Source: Stropharia rugosoannulata (Eukaryota > Basidiomycota > Agaricomycetes > Agaricales > Strophariaceae). Taken from it: a stretch of 64,000 nt of DNA. A program made the translations under genes and the position numbers. Positions within the stretch are counted from its first letter, which is position 1; every line of letters starts with the position of its first letter. Location: the NCBI GenBank assembly GCA_028532985.1, contig JANCIK010000008.1, positions 1,612,001 to 1,676,000 of the forward strand, read 5' to 3'. This document shows positions 44,537 to 56,063 of this stretch, in pieces. Under the pieces are notes generated by a model, which saw only the letters and a program-made list of their open reading frames with translations, was not told where the DNA came from and did not search any database.

Positions 44537-47500
44537 CGCGAATATGGCCTTTTCTGAACGAGGCGATCATGTGTCGCCCGCTCGAGCCCCTCAGACCCGG
44601 GCACCCCGCGGCGGCGGCGTCCGATTATCAACATGTCTGAATGTGAGCCACAGAACCGCTCCCACTGCAACGTGTGGTTGTGTAATTTTGGGACGTAGCT
44701 AATTATTCCACCCTGTGCTATACCCGCTCCTGATGTTTCTATTTCTCATCATCGTTAAGAACATCGGAAGTCACCCCTTGCACATTCTTGTCCACCATCA
44801 AAAGATCGTCATCACCACTTTCATCGCAGACCCCTCGCATCTTAATTGACTGGTCCCTTGATCATGATGCAGTCGTCGCCCCCGCGGCATGGACAACCAA
44901 CGGGCAACGGTTTTCTGTATATTGTTAGCTATGCGTCGAAACGCCTCGAGACTTTGTTGAAGCTTGTAGCACGTCATGTAAAGTAAGTAATATCACATAT
45001 ATGTGCATTATCTCGGGTTTCAAGGCGATGATGCTTGCTCTTATCGCATGTCTAACAGACATTATTATACTTCCGTGCTCAACGAAAAATAGGTAGTGTT
45101 GATCAACTGTGCGGACACGATGGATAAATGTTAGATTGCCAGGGTACAGCTTTGGTTGCTGGTGTATAGGTTTCTGCGTTATCCGCATATGTGTAGTTAC
45201 GGAGCGCCCATGTCCTGACTTGCGTGCCGCAGCTTGGCGGCCGCTCGCGCGGGGAATGGCAACGGGGAAGACATCCAGATTCCAAAGCACAAGTAAAGTC
45301 ACCAAACTACACCAGATTTCATGGTGTGAATCTATCGTAACTTTCGGGTGCTAACGGGAAACCCGGGCGTATTGCTATACGACGGCTTACTGTACAGCGA
45401 GACTCGAATGTATAGAACAGGTGATGAGAGAGTATAACGCGGGTTTCTCGCTCGAACGGCTGGATAACACTACTCAGAGTCAAAGGCATTATATTCTCGT
45501 GCGCTAATTGACAGGAGAGCCGAGCCTGCGAACACATCGACAAGCGGTCGTATACATATACTATACCTATGCAAGTTGGGTCAATATGAGTCACTATGTC
45601 CGTGTCATATACTTCTATATTGATCGCGTAGCAGATTGTCGGCAATAACGTTAATAATACGAACCTGGCCAGGTCTCCTGCTCAGTGAGGGACTCAAGCA
45701 TTCAAACGATAACAGTCCAAATTGTAAACACTCTGTGTGGTGCATCTTCACGAGCTTATAACTGCCACTACTCATTTCCAAATATACATGAAACGGGGCC
45801 ATAAATACCACTGTGCATCTTACAGTTCTCATGCCGCTCTTCGTGCAGTCTGAATGACATCTCGTGATCGCGCAAGGTGCGCCGCAGATCAAGCGCAAAC
45901 CTGCACGTTAAGAGAACCACCAAGAAATTCGGAACGGCGCCACTTGCGTCTTGCGGTTGCGCAGTATCCGAAAACGTATGTGACGGACCTGATTTAGCGG
46001 CCTCTTACAGAAAATTGGAGCCCACATTCTATTGTAGTACGCTGTGAATGGACAAGCCTTGATGTATGAAATTTGATATATCATGTACACCATGATCAGA
46101 AATCATTTTCACTGCCTTTCAGCGAGATCAAGATGGGGTTACTAGATACATAGCCAGCGGAATGAGTTGGTAGTCACTCTGGTGCTACTATACTGCGGTT
46201 ATTGATTGTCAATTCATAAAACGTGAAGAGCTGAAAATTTCCGGAAATCAGGCAACGGTAGATCTCAAAGAATTCCCGCTCTACGGTCGACCGCAGCCGT
46301 CTTGAATAACCTTCCGTAGCCCATTGTAGTTCACTTCGAAATATGCCATGTAAATTCATATCGCTTTTGTCTGGCACAGATTTACCAGCGTCTAACATGG
46401 TCCGATAGCGATCATCCTCATCAGATGATCTGCAACGGGCTATGTTATGGGGACCTACAACTTAGCGCCCAAACGTATGAAGTATCCGAGTCTCTAGCAG
46501 TAACTAAATGGCTGGAATCGGTATGTAGGCCTCGCCGGGCTTAGGTGTCTTACGCTCTCTCGTGCCACGACTTTCTCGTCAATTGAGGGTATGTACTGCG
46601 GCGAGGAAAGGCGATTTTCGCCAGTTCTCCAGGGTAAAAGCCCGCGTATCATCATCTCAATATTTGGCTGAAGATCACGTTGCTTATGCAGATATATCTT
46701 GCCTAGCCTACCCGTGCAATTTGAATTATCTTTGCGGGACCTCGCAGTCTGCGTTTCATAGCTGTCAACTTTCCCCTGCGCTTAGTCGAAGCTACGAAAG
46801 ATCATTACTTGGTTCAACTGTGTATGATCCAATTGGGTCAGAAAATGAGGCTGGTGTCTATCTGCCAACACCCTAACGTTTCAGGTTATCCAAGCATTTG
46901 CTTGTAGGTCGACATGCACGGCCCCCAGCCCTCCCCAGCCTTGTGCTGAAGAAGCAATGCAGTTTAAATTAAAATCAATTGTATTCGAGTGCGGCACCTG
47001 CTACCAGTCCTTTTAAAAAGAAGCTACATATAGAGCGTGGAGACAGTACATACCTCTACGAAGAATCTAGCAAATGAGCAGCATTATCGAGGCCCAGGTT
47101 TACTGGACGCAAAATCCCTAAGCCGCCTCACTTGATACGATGGCCAGAGAGGAGTAACCAGTACTTCGATAATATAGATGCAGCCTTTGCGTCACCTACG
47201 CGTCAGCCAAGTTGGGTGAATTTTCTGTTGCAGATGTGTTTGTGTGAACGCACAGTGATTTGCGAATTGAACCGGCGTTCATAGGAGAGAGATTGATATC
47301 ACTGTACACCTGTTTACGTACATAGTAACTATATAGTAGTGCATATTAATAGACATTTGATCCGGTATCATAGGAACTCTACCAGAGATAAATACAAAAT
47401 GATAACTGGTGTTTGAAGAATCCCAATCTTGCATGAGTATATTTAGTCCAGCGATCGTACGTCGTTGCTGCCCTTATACAGTATCCAGTACCTTTTTATT

Positions 47501-47879
47501 TTATATTTTATATTTATCTTGTAAAGAGTGTAGATCATGTTCAACGCCTGAACCGTCTGAGATATATCGCCAGATGAGCTCTGGCATGCTTTTCGAGAAA
47601 AAGAAACGCTTACTCAGGCTTTTGTTAGCCTCGGCTCAGTCGTAACGTGTGTTCACGATTCAAAGCTTCAAGCTGCAGGGTTTATATATTGGGGTCAGAC
47701 TGAAGTCCCCTTGTTTTTCAAATTGATTTGCTACTTCTTGGCTACCCTCACACTGACGTAAAGATCTGTGGAGTTTTAAATTTTAAGCCGAATGCATTCA
47801 GCTAATTCTTATTAGGATGAGGTGTCCCGCATTGTACGCTAGGAAAGACGAATAAAGAATTGCCCATATTTGCTTTGCA
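44537..47879. other. Gene-poor region, nothing recognised
   Basis: 3.3 kb of AT-rich sequence with only short chance frames on both strands. No repeat or RNA recognised. Confidence 0.5.
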
Positions 47880-49190
47880 GCCATGCAACTCCGACATGCC
47901 GCCATACTATGTAACGAGAATCGTAAGTGCTATGTGTGGATTCGAATGCAGGAAGAGCATGCATTTTTGTCTGTTTGCACTGTTCCGCGTGTAGTCATTG
48001 CCTATATATGGAAAACCAGTACCCATACCTGGGCCGGAGATCGCCAGTTCGATAGCCAAAGTAAGGTACTGTCAGTAGTTAGTACTAGCCAAAATGTTGT
48101 GTCTAATCTGTAAGTCGCCACAAGAGGATAGTGAATACTGGATGATTTCCAACAATATCCACCTGTACTTGGTATGCCTTTGACACCGATCTTGACTACG
48201 CCGCCTATAACAATGCACACCATAACTGTGCCGCTGTCGATTGGTACCAACCATGTGCGAATTGACATGTCACCTCAAATTAAATTTAGGTATTGTCTGC
48301 TATCGTGCGCACTGCGTATCATTGTGCTGTACGGTGAGCTGCTACCGCAGCCCAGTAGCGGGGATCGCGGCAGTAGACCTATTCATTTGTTCATTACTCC
48401 TATTGTTGCCGCTTGGTACCCACTGCCATTTTAATGCGCAGCCTGTCTCTTTCAGGAAATTTTCAAACTGAGATTAATTGGTGCATAATGACAAGGAGAT
48501 GTTGGACGAAAATGGCGCACTGCGCACGCGGCGCCGCGCCGGTGGGGAGTTATGCAGACCCAGCTGTTCAGATTTCAGGATTCAGTTCTGGCCCCTGGGT
48601 GCACTTGTGATACTGCAGAACATCAAGCACTTGAGGGTGCAGTGGGTGCCACGAAACCGCGTCTATCGGTGAATACCTAATTTAAAATGGACTACGCCGA
48701 TAATATTTGGTTTGCACGTAGCAGGACGTGCACACTGGCTAAACAAGTATGATTATGCGAGCAACATTGAACATAGCTGTCAGAGGGGCTATTTATTGCA
48801 GCGCAACTGCGGCCGGATTGTGCTTTGGGTTTGACAGGCATCTTAGAATCGAAAATAGAAGGACACTCCCTGCAATACGACGGCCGCTGCACGAAACCAA
48901 CAATTACGCATATGCTTGTGCAGTCGATGTCATTCTCATTAGCGCTGTTTCTGATATATCGCCTAGTACAGAGTGCTTTCGGTAGAAAGACTGTCGGAAT
49001 CCGCCATTCTTTACTTGTTTGCTATGCCTTGGTCGACCTCATGCTACGTGCCATGCCACCTTTCAATTTCACTGTATTCTGTTTCAGTCAGACGATATGA
49101 AGACACTGACTTTATATTGGTAAGTGAGGAGCACTTTATGTATATATCTCTATATATGTTCTTGTCACTTGAAGAAGGTTTCTAGAGAGA
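47880..49190 (+). pseudogene. Possible remains of a multi-exon membrane-protein gene (DUF6533-like?)
   Basis: Scattered short frames bordered by plausible splice signals recall fungal multi-pass proteins: VIAYIWKTSTHTW near 48000, a stretch giving LSAIVRTAYHCAV near 48300, and SMSFSLALFLIYRLVQ near 48930, each like a segment of DUF6533 proteins in that order. I could not build a continuous model, and the frames are separated by stops. It may be a decayed gene or an intact one with very small exons. Weak evidence. Confidence 0.25.
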
Positions 49191-49573
49191 CAGGAGCGAT
49201 TACAATGCGGAACTGCAGAACGCATTAGTCGCATCACTTGTATTCAACTTTCTGCATGATACCAAGTATGTTTCCAGAACAAGCTCAATTGCTCTTGAAT
49301 GATTTTTACCTTTCGACGCTGACCGGTCACCGCAGGTTCCAAATACAGCGCACAGCGGTTATAATACCCCAAACCCAGAGCAAGCTGTATCAATTGACAG
49401 AAAGCGACCTTTTGAAAGCACGCTTGCTTATTCCTTCAAGTAAACGCATGAAAGGGATACGTGCATGCTTTCAGCGTCCACAGCCAGTCACAGCATGAGT
49501 CAGATACACATATTTAAGCAGCCACAAGCCAGCGGTCTTGCCCATAATTAACTGATTACCACACTGAACGGAC
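49191..49573. other. Upstream region of the HDEL-protein gene
   Basis: Contains TATTTAAG at about 49509-49516, some 60 nt before the ATG, a possible TATA-like element. Nothing else was recognised. Confidence 0.35.
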
Positions 49574-50029
49574 ATGAAGAGCACAATCCTCACATCTATT
49601 CTTCTATTCACTACCTTCGCCTGCTCAGTGGCATACACCGCTGAGCCGGCGTCAGACATCGCTGCAGAAGTTCCAATTCAGGAGACCAACGCAGAGGTGT
49701 ACCAGCCCGGAACTCAAGTACTGCCTGATTCGTTGGATGACTCAGCAATAGAAGAGGAAAAAGAAATTTACGCAATACACAACAGAGCAGAAGATGGTAA
49801 AGACTATCCAGAAGACGGTCAAGACTACCCAGAAGACGATCAAGGCTATCCAGAGCCAGAAGACAACCAAAATCTTCCTGAGGACCTAGAGCAGGATGAA
49901 CATCCTGATGGGGACGAATTCGATGGTTATGGCTACCCGGAAGACGAAGATTATGGCGAAGGTGACGACGATATGTGGGATGAGCGTCAGAACAGTTGGT
50001 ATGATTGGGATGGACATGACGAACTCTGA
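49574..50029 (+). CDS. Acidic repeat protein with signal peptide and C-terminal HDEL
   Basis: A single exon of 151 codons. Residues 1-20 form a typical signal peptide (MK, a hydrophobic core, then SVAYTA). The mature part is extremely acidic (Asp/Glu about one residue in three), cysteine-free apart from the signal region, and carries tandem heptad-like repeats at about residues 78-100 (YPEDGQD, YPEDDQG, YPEPEDN) and again YPEDEDYG near 121. The last four residues are HDEL followed by TGA, the fungal ER-retention signal. Signal peptide plus HDEL predicts an ER-lumen protein; the acidic repeats suggest a low-affinity calcium or cation buffer, or a binding partner of basic proteins, which is inference. 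I know no named homologue. The first in-frame ATG fits the signal peptide exactly. Confidence 0.78.
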   Translation: MKSTILTSILLFTTFACSVAYTAEPASDIAAEVPIQETNAEVYQPGTQVLPDSLDDSAIEEEKEIYAIHNRAEDGKDYPEDGQDYPEDDQGYPEPEDNQNLPEDLEQDEHPDGDEFDGYGYPEDEDYGEGDDDMWDERQNSWYDWDGHDEL

Positions 50030-50571
50030 ATACAAGCCCTGCCACCAGCCATATCAGTACAATGTTAGAGTCATATATTATATCCCAATTGCAAGCGTAT
50101 TATGTATTCATACTTAGCCACAGTATCAAGCTCATTTTAACTTCATTTTTGTTTGATTTTTGTAGTAAGAAATCTTCGTTTTGGGAAACATGTTGAAAGT
50201 CAAAGTAGCGAGTGCAACAGAAGTGGCTGTCCTCAAGGCTTGAGACGTTGCGCGGTTGCAAGTAAGAACACCAAGAATGAAGGGAGTTACCCAGCACTAG
50301 TACTGAGACGTACTCGCAAAGACGTAACGCGGCGGTAGAATGAATTCGGAATGGAAGGATCCCGGGCCGTTCTTGGACCGTGCACCAGGTACAGAGCGAT
50401 TAAGTAAGAACGCGTCATATTGCCTGACAAGCTCTTCGACACTAACCACCACGTTTTGGCAACGTTTTGGTACTTGATATCTTTCTTTCTACTATTTCTT
50501 CCCTCAGGTATGCTGAGCTAATACTGCTTGGTTTACGAAAATAAATGTATATCAAAGCAGCAGATATCGAA
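50030..50571. other. Intergenic between two plus-strand genes
   Basis: Probably the 3' UTR of the HDEL gene and the promoter of the methyltransferase gene. No further feature recognised. Confidence 0.45.
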
Positions 50572-51540
50572 ATGGCCTGGCGGTGCACAGGAAAGACAAA
50601 TGCACAACTAGTCTCCAACCTCAAAGCAAATGGAATATTCCATTCTGATAAAGTTATGGCAGTAAGGTTTTCAGCTGCTACCATGTTCCTGTGTATTCAA
50701 TACTGCCCTTCATAAGGCAATGAGTGCTGTAGATCGAGGCAATTATGTTCTTCACCCGAGCGAGGCTTACGAGGATTCTCCTCAGTTCAGTATACAATGC
50801 TTCGTTGCGAAGTTACGTATGCTCAAGGGATGGTGATGTAGATACATCGGCCACAACGCCACCATAAGTGCACCTCATATGGTAAGCCTTATCCGTATGC
50901 CCGTACTGCGACGATTTGACGGCATATCGTAGCACGCTTATGCTGCTGAACACGTCTTGCCTTACCTTCGCCCTGGGGCTAAGGTCCTTGACGTTGGAAG
51001 CGGAAGCGGCTACCTAGTGGCAGTTCTGCACCACCTCATCTCTCCTGGGGGCAAGGTTGTGGGCATCGATCACATCAAAGACCTCATCGACGATTCACAG
51101 CGCAACCTTCGTAAAGACAGCTTAGGAAAAGCGATGGATGATGGAGAAATAGTAATGGTGACGGGAGATGGAAGGAAGGGGTGGAAAGAAGGAGGTAAGG
51201 CTACTCGCATGATGCAGCTGTACAATGATGACAACATGCTGACTGTTGAACTTTCACATAGCTCCATACGACGTGATCCATGTCGGTGCTGCCGCCCCAA
51301 CCGTGCCACAGGAGCTAATTGACCAGCTTGCAAGCCCAGGGAGGATGTTTATCCCTGTAGGGCAATATATGCAGTACATTGAGCACATCGACAAAGATGC
51401 TCACGGGAATGTGTCCCGTAAGCGCGTCATGGGGGTCCGCGTAAGTTTCATTCCTGTTATCTACTATTCGTATGGCATTGACCTTTGGCTTCTCCTAGTA
51501 CGTTCCTCTGACTGATCGTGAAGCTCAAGTCGAGAACTAG
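50572..51540 (+). CDS. Protein-L-isoaspartate O-methyltransferase
   Basis: Six exons: 50572..50661, 50717..50784, 50842..50881, 50933..51194, 51262..51440, 51499..51540; 226 aa, the usual length. Family features in order: [38 protein letters not shown] (substrate and active-site region), SAM-binding motif [21 protein letters not shown], motif [13 protein letters not shown] and PGRMFIPVG, then [10 protein letters not shown] at the C-terminus. Known reaction: transfers methyl from S-adenosylmethionine to isoaspartyl residues to start repair of damaged proteins, in the cytosol. Every junction keeps frame with GT-AG sites. Its 3' end faces that of the DHTKD1-like gene 535 bp away. Confidence 0.95.
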
Positions 51541-52075
51541 TGTGGATAGTTGTACCCCCTCGCAGTGATTGTCACATTTTTGGACACTGTTGCACTTACA
51601 ACCAGCTACTTTTACTAGATTTTTATGTACTATAAGAAGAACGCGAAATACAGATACAGTGCCTGTAACATAACAAGCTATGATTCAGAAATCTAAGCAA
51701 CGGCCGAGTACGACGATAGGGTGCTTGCAGTTGGATAATCGTCATTAGGATACACACTCGTAATAGTTCCAGAAATACAGGCTGTCCATCTCTATGTCTT
51801 CTTATGTTGGCCGACGTTTCAACGACATCTTCGGACGCAGGCCGTTTCTTTTTAGCACCTCTCTCCTTCAATCATTAGTACTTCTAGTACATATTCACCT
51901 GGAGATTTTTTTGCTCACGGAAGGGTTTCAATAGGGTCCAGAATGCCAGACTCAAAATTACAATGGGTCCCAAGGAAATGATAAATCCCATCCCACTATA
52001 TTGTGGAATGGTTTGAACCTTGAAATTTGAAGTTTAGATAGAAGAGATATTAATACTCTAATTTATACATAGCAT
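51541..52075. other. Tail-to-tail intergenic region
   Basis: Between the stops of the methyltransferase and DHTKD1-like genes; likely two 3' UTRs. No other feature. Confidence 0.5.
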
Positions 52076-55000
52076 TCACAGTCCCTGGAAGACTTCTTCT
52101 ATGACTGCCTTCTGCTGAGCCTGATACAGCTTCCCAACGCCAGGCGCAGGAATGGCACTCTCCCGCCTTCCCACATACCGCAAGGATTTGCCCTCCCATT
52201 CTAACTTCTCCAAAACGCTCTGGATCCTATCACGAACATGGATGTATGCGCCTTGATTCCTGGGCTCTTCCTGGGCCCAAACAATTTCACGGGCCGAAGT
52301 ATACTTCTGCAGCGTTTCCTCGAGAACAGAAAAGGGGAACGGCGCCAGTTCTTCGACTCTGACGAATGCGACCTCGTTAGTGAGCGATCGCACATCCCTC
52401 TCCTTGAGAAGTTCATAATACAGTTTGCCAGTGAGTAGAACAACGCGTCTCGCACTCGACTCGTTGAGGGGGTCTGCAATGACTGCCTGGAACCGCGTCC
52501 CTTCCGACATGTCGCTAACGGAAGATGAGGCAGCCTGCAAAGAGGAAGGGTCAACGAATGCTCAAAGATAAGAAAGACGGTCCCACAGAAAGCCGAAGCA
52601 GACCCTTGGGTCCTGCAATGATAAGAGGCTTGCGGTAGTTCCTCCGTATTTGGCGTCTTAACAGATGGAAATACTGAGCGGGAGTAGTAGGGTATACAAC
52701 GTGCATGTTGATATTGACAGGCCCAGAGTTGGCGTCATACCGATCGTTTGTAAGCTTTGAAGTAGTGGGTGAATATTAGCATATGCTGGGCTGAATGTCC
52801 GGAGAAGTACAGCACCTGAAGCATTCTTTCTATTCTGGAAGAAGAGTGCTCTGGACCGGCACCATCGAGACCGTGAGGTAGCATCAGTACGATTCCGCTT
52901 TGTTTGAGCCATTTCGCTGTCAATAGACAGACGATCAGCACATGTTCGTTTTGCAGAGTAAAATATAAGCATCAAACATACTCTCCGCTGATGAGATAAA
53001 TGTATCAATTATAACCTAGTGCCCAATGGTCAATAATCCAGTGAATAGAAGAGCTATAAACAAAACGAACCTGGGCACCGTTGAAAAAGTCCCCGAACTA
53101 AGCCTAGTCAGAGCAGGCGTCGCGTAAACGAATGAAGGAGACTTACTTGCGCTTCCCATATCGGGAGGAGATTCGGTCGTTCCCAGCTTGCCCCGTATTC
53201 GAACTGGAAAAGGAAACATCAATAAATTAGCGGGAGCAGAAAATGACGCCAACAGCATACCCCGAGAACTGCCATCTCACTGAGGGAGCCTGCAGATAAG
53301 AATGCATCAGAGGTAAAATGCGGCCTTACTTAAATACGATACTCACTGTTAGCTAATTCAAGCTTGCCATCTGGCTTGAGCGCATCGTTGAGAGGGACGA
53401 TTACCCCCTCAGTTTGTTGATTTACTAGCATAGCATGTCGGTGACTGAACGTGCCCCTTCCCACATCCTGGCCTGAGATGCGTACATCCGTTCCCTCGAG
53501 CATCAAAGAGCCAAACGCTAACGCCTATACACAGAGGAGATGTATATGGTGACCGTACCTCAAGGGAAGAAATGGTCTTCTCACCTCAGCTGTGGCAAAA
53601 TCTAGTCCCTTCTCTGATTCTATACTCTGAAGCCTGTTCTTCACATGTCGGTGGAGTTTACTATGGATCTCCTACGGTTTCATCGATGAGTGGACAACAA
53701 TATTTTCCAAATATTATTACTTACAAAGCCTTCCGGGACCCTGACGCTTTCCCTCCCAATGTGCTTCAACTTTTCTATACAGACACCAGTTACAGGGTCA
53801 TGCACCGCTTCTTTGCTAGCGGGCCAGACGATGCCATTCCACTGCTTCTCCAACATCGACGCCGTAGGGACATACTGGGGTACCTTCGCCAGCTCGGATT
53901 CGAGGTGAGCCTTGTACGAAGAGCGGACGGTGTTAATGTCGGTGGGTAAGAGAACTTCTTCGGACTAGAAGAAGAATGGGTAAATATCAGTATTTGTTGG
54001 GAGATGTTTGGGGTAACCGCACAATGAGTTTCTGTTCGTAAAGCTGAGGCACGGACTTCCTGGCAGTAATCGTTTGGTACATAAGCGGACTAGTTATGCT
54101 TGGGATGTCGAGTTCGTTATGTCTAATACAAGGTTAGCGGGGAACGAAGATTTGTCACGATAAATACCAACCCCCTTTGCAACTATGTGAGATGATTGTG
54201 ACAGTAATGGTAATAATAATGTCTCACCAGCGACGGTACACCAATAGATCAACTATGATATCCTTCCTGAAGTAGTTCCTATAGCGGAAAGCGATGTCCA
54301 TGGCTTTGACGACATCTATGATAGACAATGGGTATGATGTATGTAAGTAAGGGGATTGTTGGGCTGACCTTCGGGATAGTCTCCATTGACGTGCAAAACA
54401 GGGGCATTGATCATTTTACCTACATCCGAGCAATATTGCGACGACCTGGCATTGGACGCAGGCGTCGTATATCCAATACTAAATAAGGTAGAGTTAGGGT
54501 TAAATAAATTGAAAGAGACAATTCCAATAACTTACTTGTTACTATGAAAAAAGGACAACGGTTCTAATCACTTCCGCATCTAAAGATATATATTGACACC
54601 ATCGGAGACTCACTCGACAACCAGATGCACGCTCCCGCCACTCGTAAAGTGGGGCAAATTGCCTGTGTTTATCGATCAGATACGCTGCATAATCGATATG
54701 GAGTAACCAACTCACTTAATCCGAGAGATTCCATAATAACACCTTGTCCTGCAAAGCTGGCATCGCCATGAATCTGCACGCACATAGCCTTATCACCAAG
54801 TTTGCAGTCATCGGGGGAGGTTTTCAGAAGGGAATACTGTTTCGCCCGCGTCTTGCCCATTGCAACAGGGTTAACAGCCTCTGAGATAGATGTGATAAAT
54901 ATCCTTCGCGAGAATGTAAAACAGTGGATGGCTACCAAGGTGTGATGGGTTAGGAAGAAGTGATACTTTGATTGGCTCGGCGGCGGCGTCGTACGTTAAG

Positions 55001-56063
55001 GAAGGCGACGCAACTGGAATAAATCAGTACATATGGCATACCGTAGTTGAATATTTCGGACATACCAAGATGACTAAGGACATCTCCTTCAGCACATAGT
55101 TCCTCTGGGATTTCAAACCCTCCTCTAATCTTGTGAAACATTCCAGCAGGGGAATACTTCAAGACATCGGTCAGAAGGTTGAGGCGTCCCCTATGTGGCA
55201 TAGCTAAGGAATATTAGGACAAGGCTGACTATATGTGGTAAGAAATACGAACCAAGCATGACATGTTGGACTCCCGCCTGAGCAGCAGCAGAGAACAAAG
55301 AATCTAGAGCAGGCAGCATCGATTCCCCTCCCTCAAGGCCATAGCGCTTCAAATTGGGGAATTTCACCTGCAAGAAGTTGTCAAACACTTCACTGCGTGC
55401 TAACAGCCCGTGTATGCGCCGTTTCCTTGCTTCGTCGACAATCACTAGCGGAGTATCTTCGGGACTGGGCAGAGACTGAGATTCGAGAAGATGGGAGAAC
55501 CACAAGCGCTCCGTTTTGGAAGGGGAGTGCATATACTGGCGTCCGTGTTTTTTAAGCTCACGAAAGGCGTATTTTAAACATAGAGACCGACCTCATAAGC
55601 AATATTTCCAACATATACTTTGCGTAAATGCTCCCTAATCTGTTTTAGAGTCCACCACTCTGCATCATTGGACTCCCCAACGCGTTTAGTCCACAGAATG
55701 CCATTGACGTTGTACCGCTGATTCTCATCAGTCAGGCCATAGCGCTCCGGGAGCAAGGCGGCGACTTCTTCCCGATGGATGAGGTCCAGGGGATCAATTC
55801 GAGCTGCTTGATGTCCATGAGTTCGCAAAGAGTCAATATATCGCAGTAGAGGAGCATTTTCTGCTCTGTTCTGAAGCTGCGCTTGAGTATCTGAGAATAG
55901 GGGTCAGCGCTGGTGAGGTAATATTGGTGAAGTGCATACAGTCGGGAAAGACGTAGTCGCGTGGCTTGCGAAAGCCAAACGACTCATCATGATAGTCCCT
56001 GCGCCAAAGTGGGCAGAGTCGACGCGTAGCAGACCTCCTGCAGGCCGTAGCGAGCGACTTCAT
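52076..56063 (-). CDS. 2-oxoadipate dehydrogenase E1 (DHTKD1-like)
   Basis: Twenty-two exons on the complement: 55940..56063, 55592..55890, 55253..55535, 55066..55203, 54936..55013, 54716..54880, 54614..54662, 54536..54541, 54369..54478, 54228..54315, 54172..54174, 54023..54122, 53725..53964, 53585..53671, 53347..53524, 53261..53289, 53147..53203, 53071..53097, 52982..53015, 52816..52916, 52587..52754, 52076..52534; 940 aa. An Arg-rich presequence precedes [31 protein letters not shown] and LSHLG are the DHTKD1 rather than Kgd1 form; the ThDP site is GDASFAGQG; later [37 protein letters not shown] and [12 protein letters not shown]. Known reaction: ThDP-dependent decarboxylation of 2-oxoadipate in lysine and tryptophan breakdown in mitochondria, with the KGD2-type E2. 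The usual NNQ reads DNN. Exons of 3 and 6 nt are needed. Confidence 0.93.
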
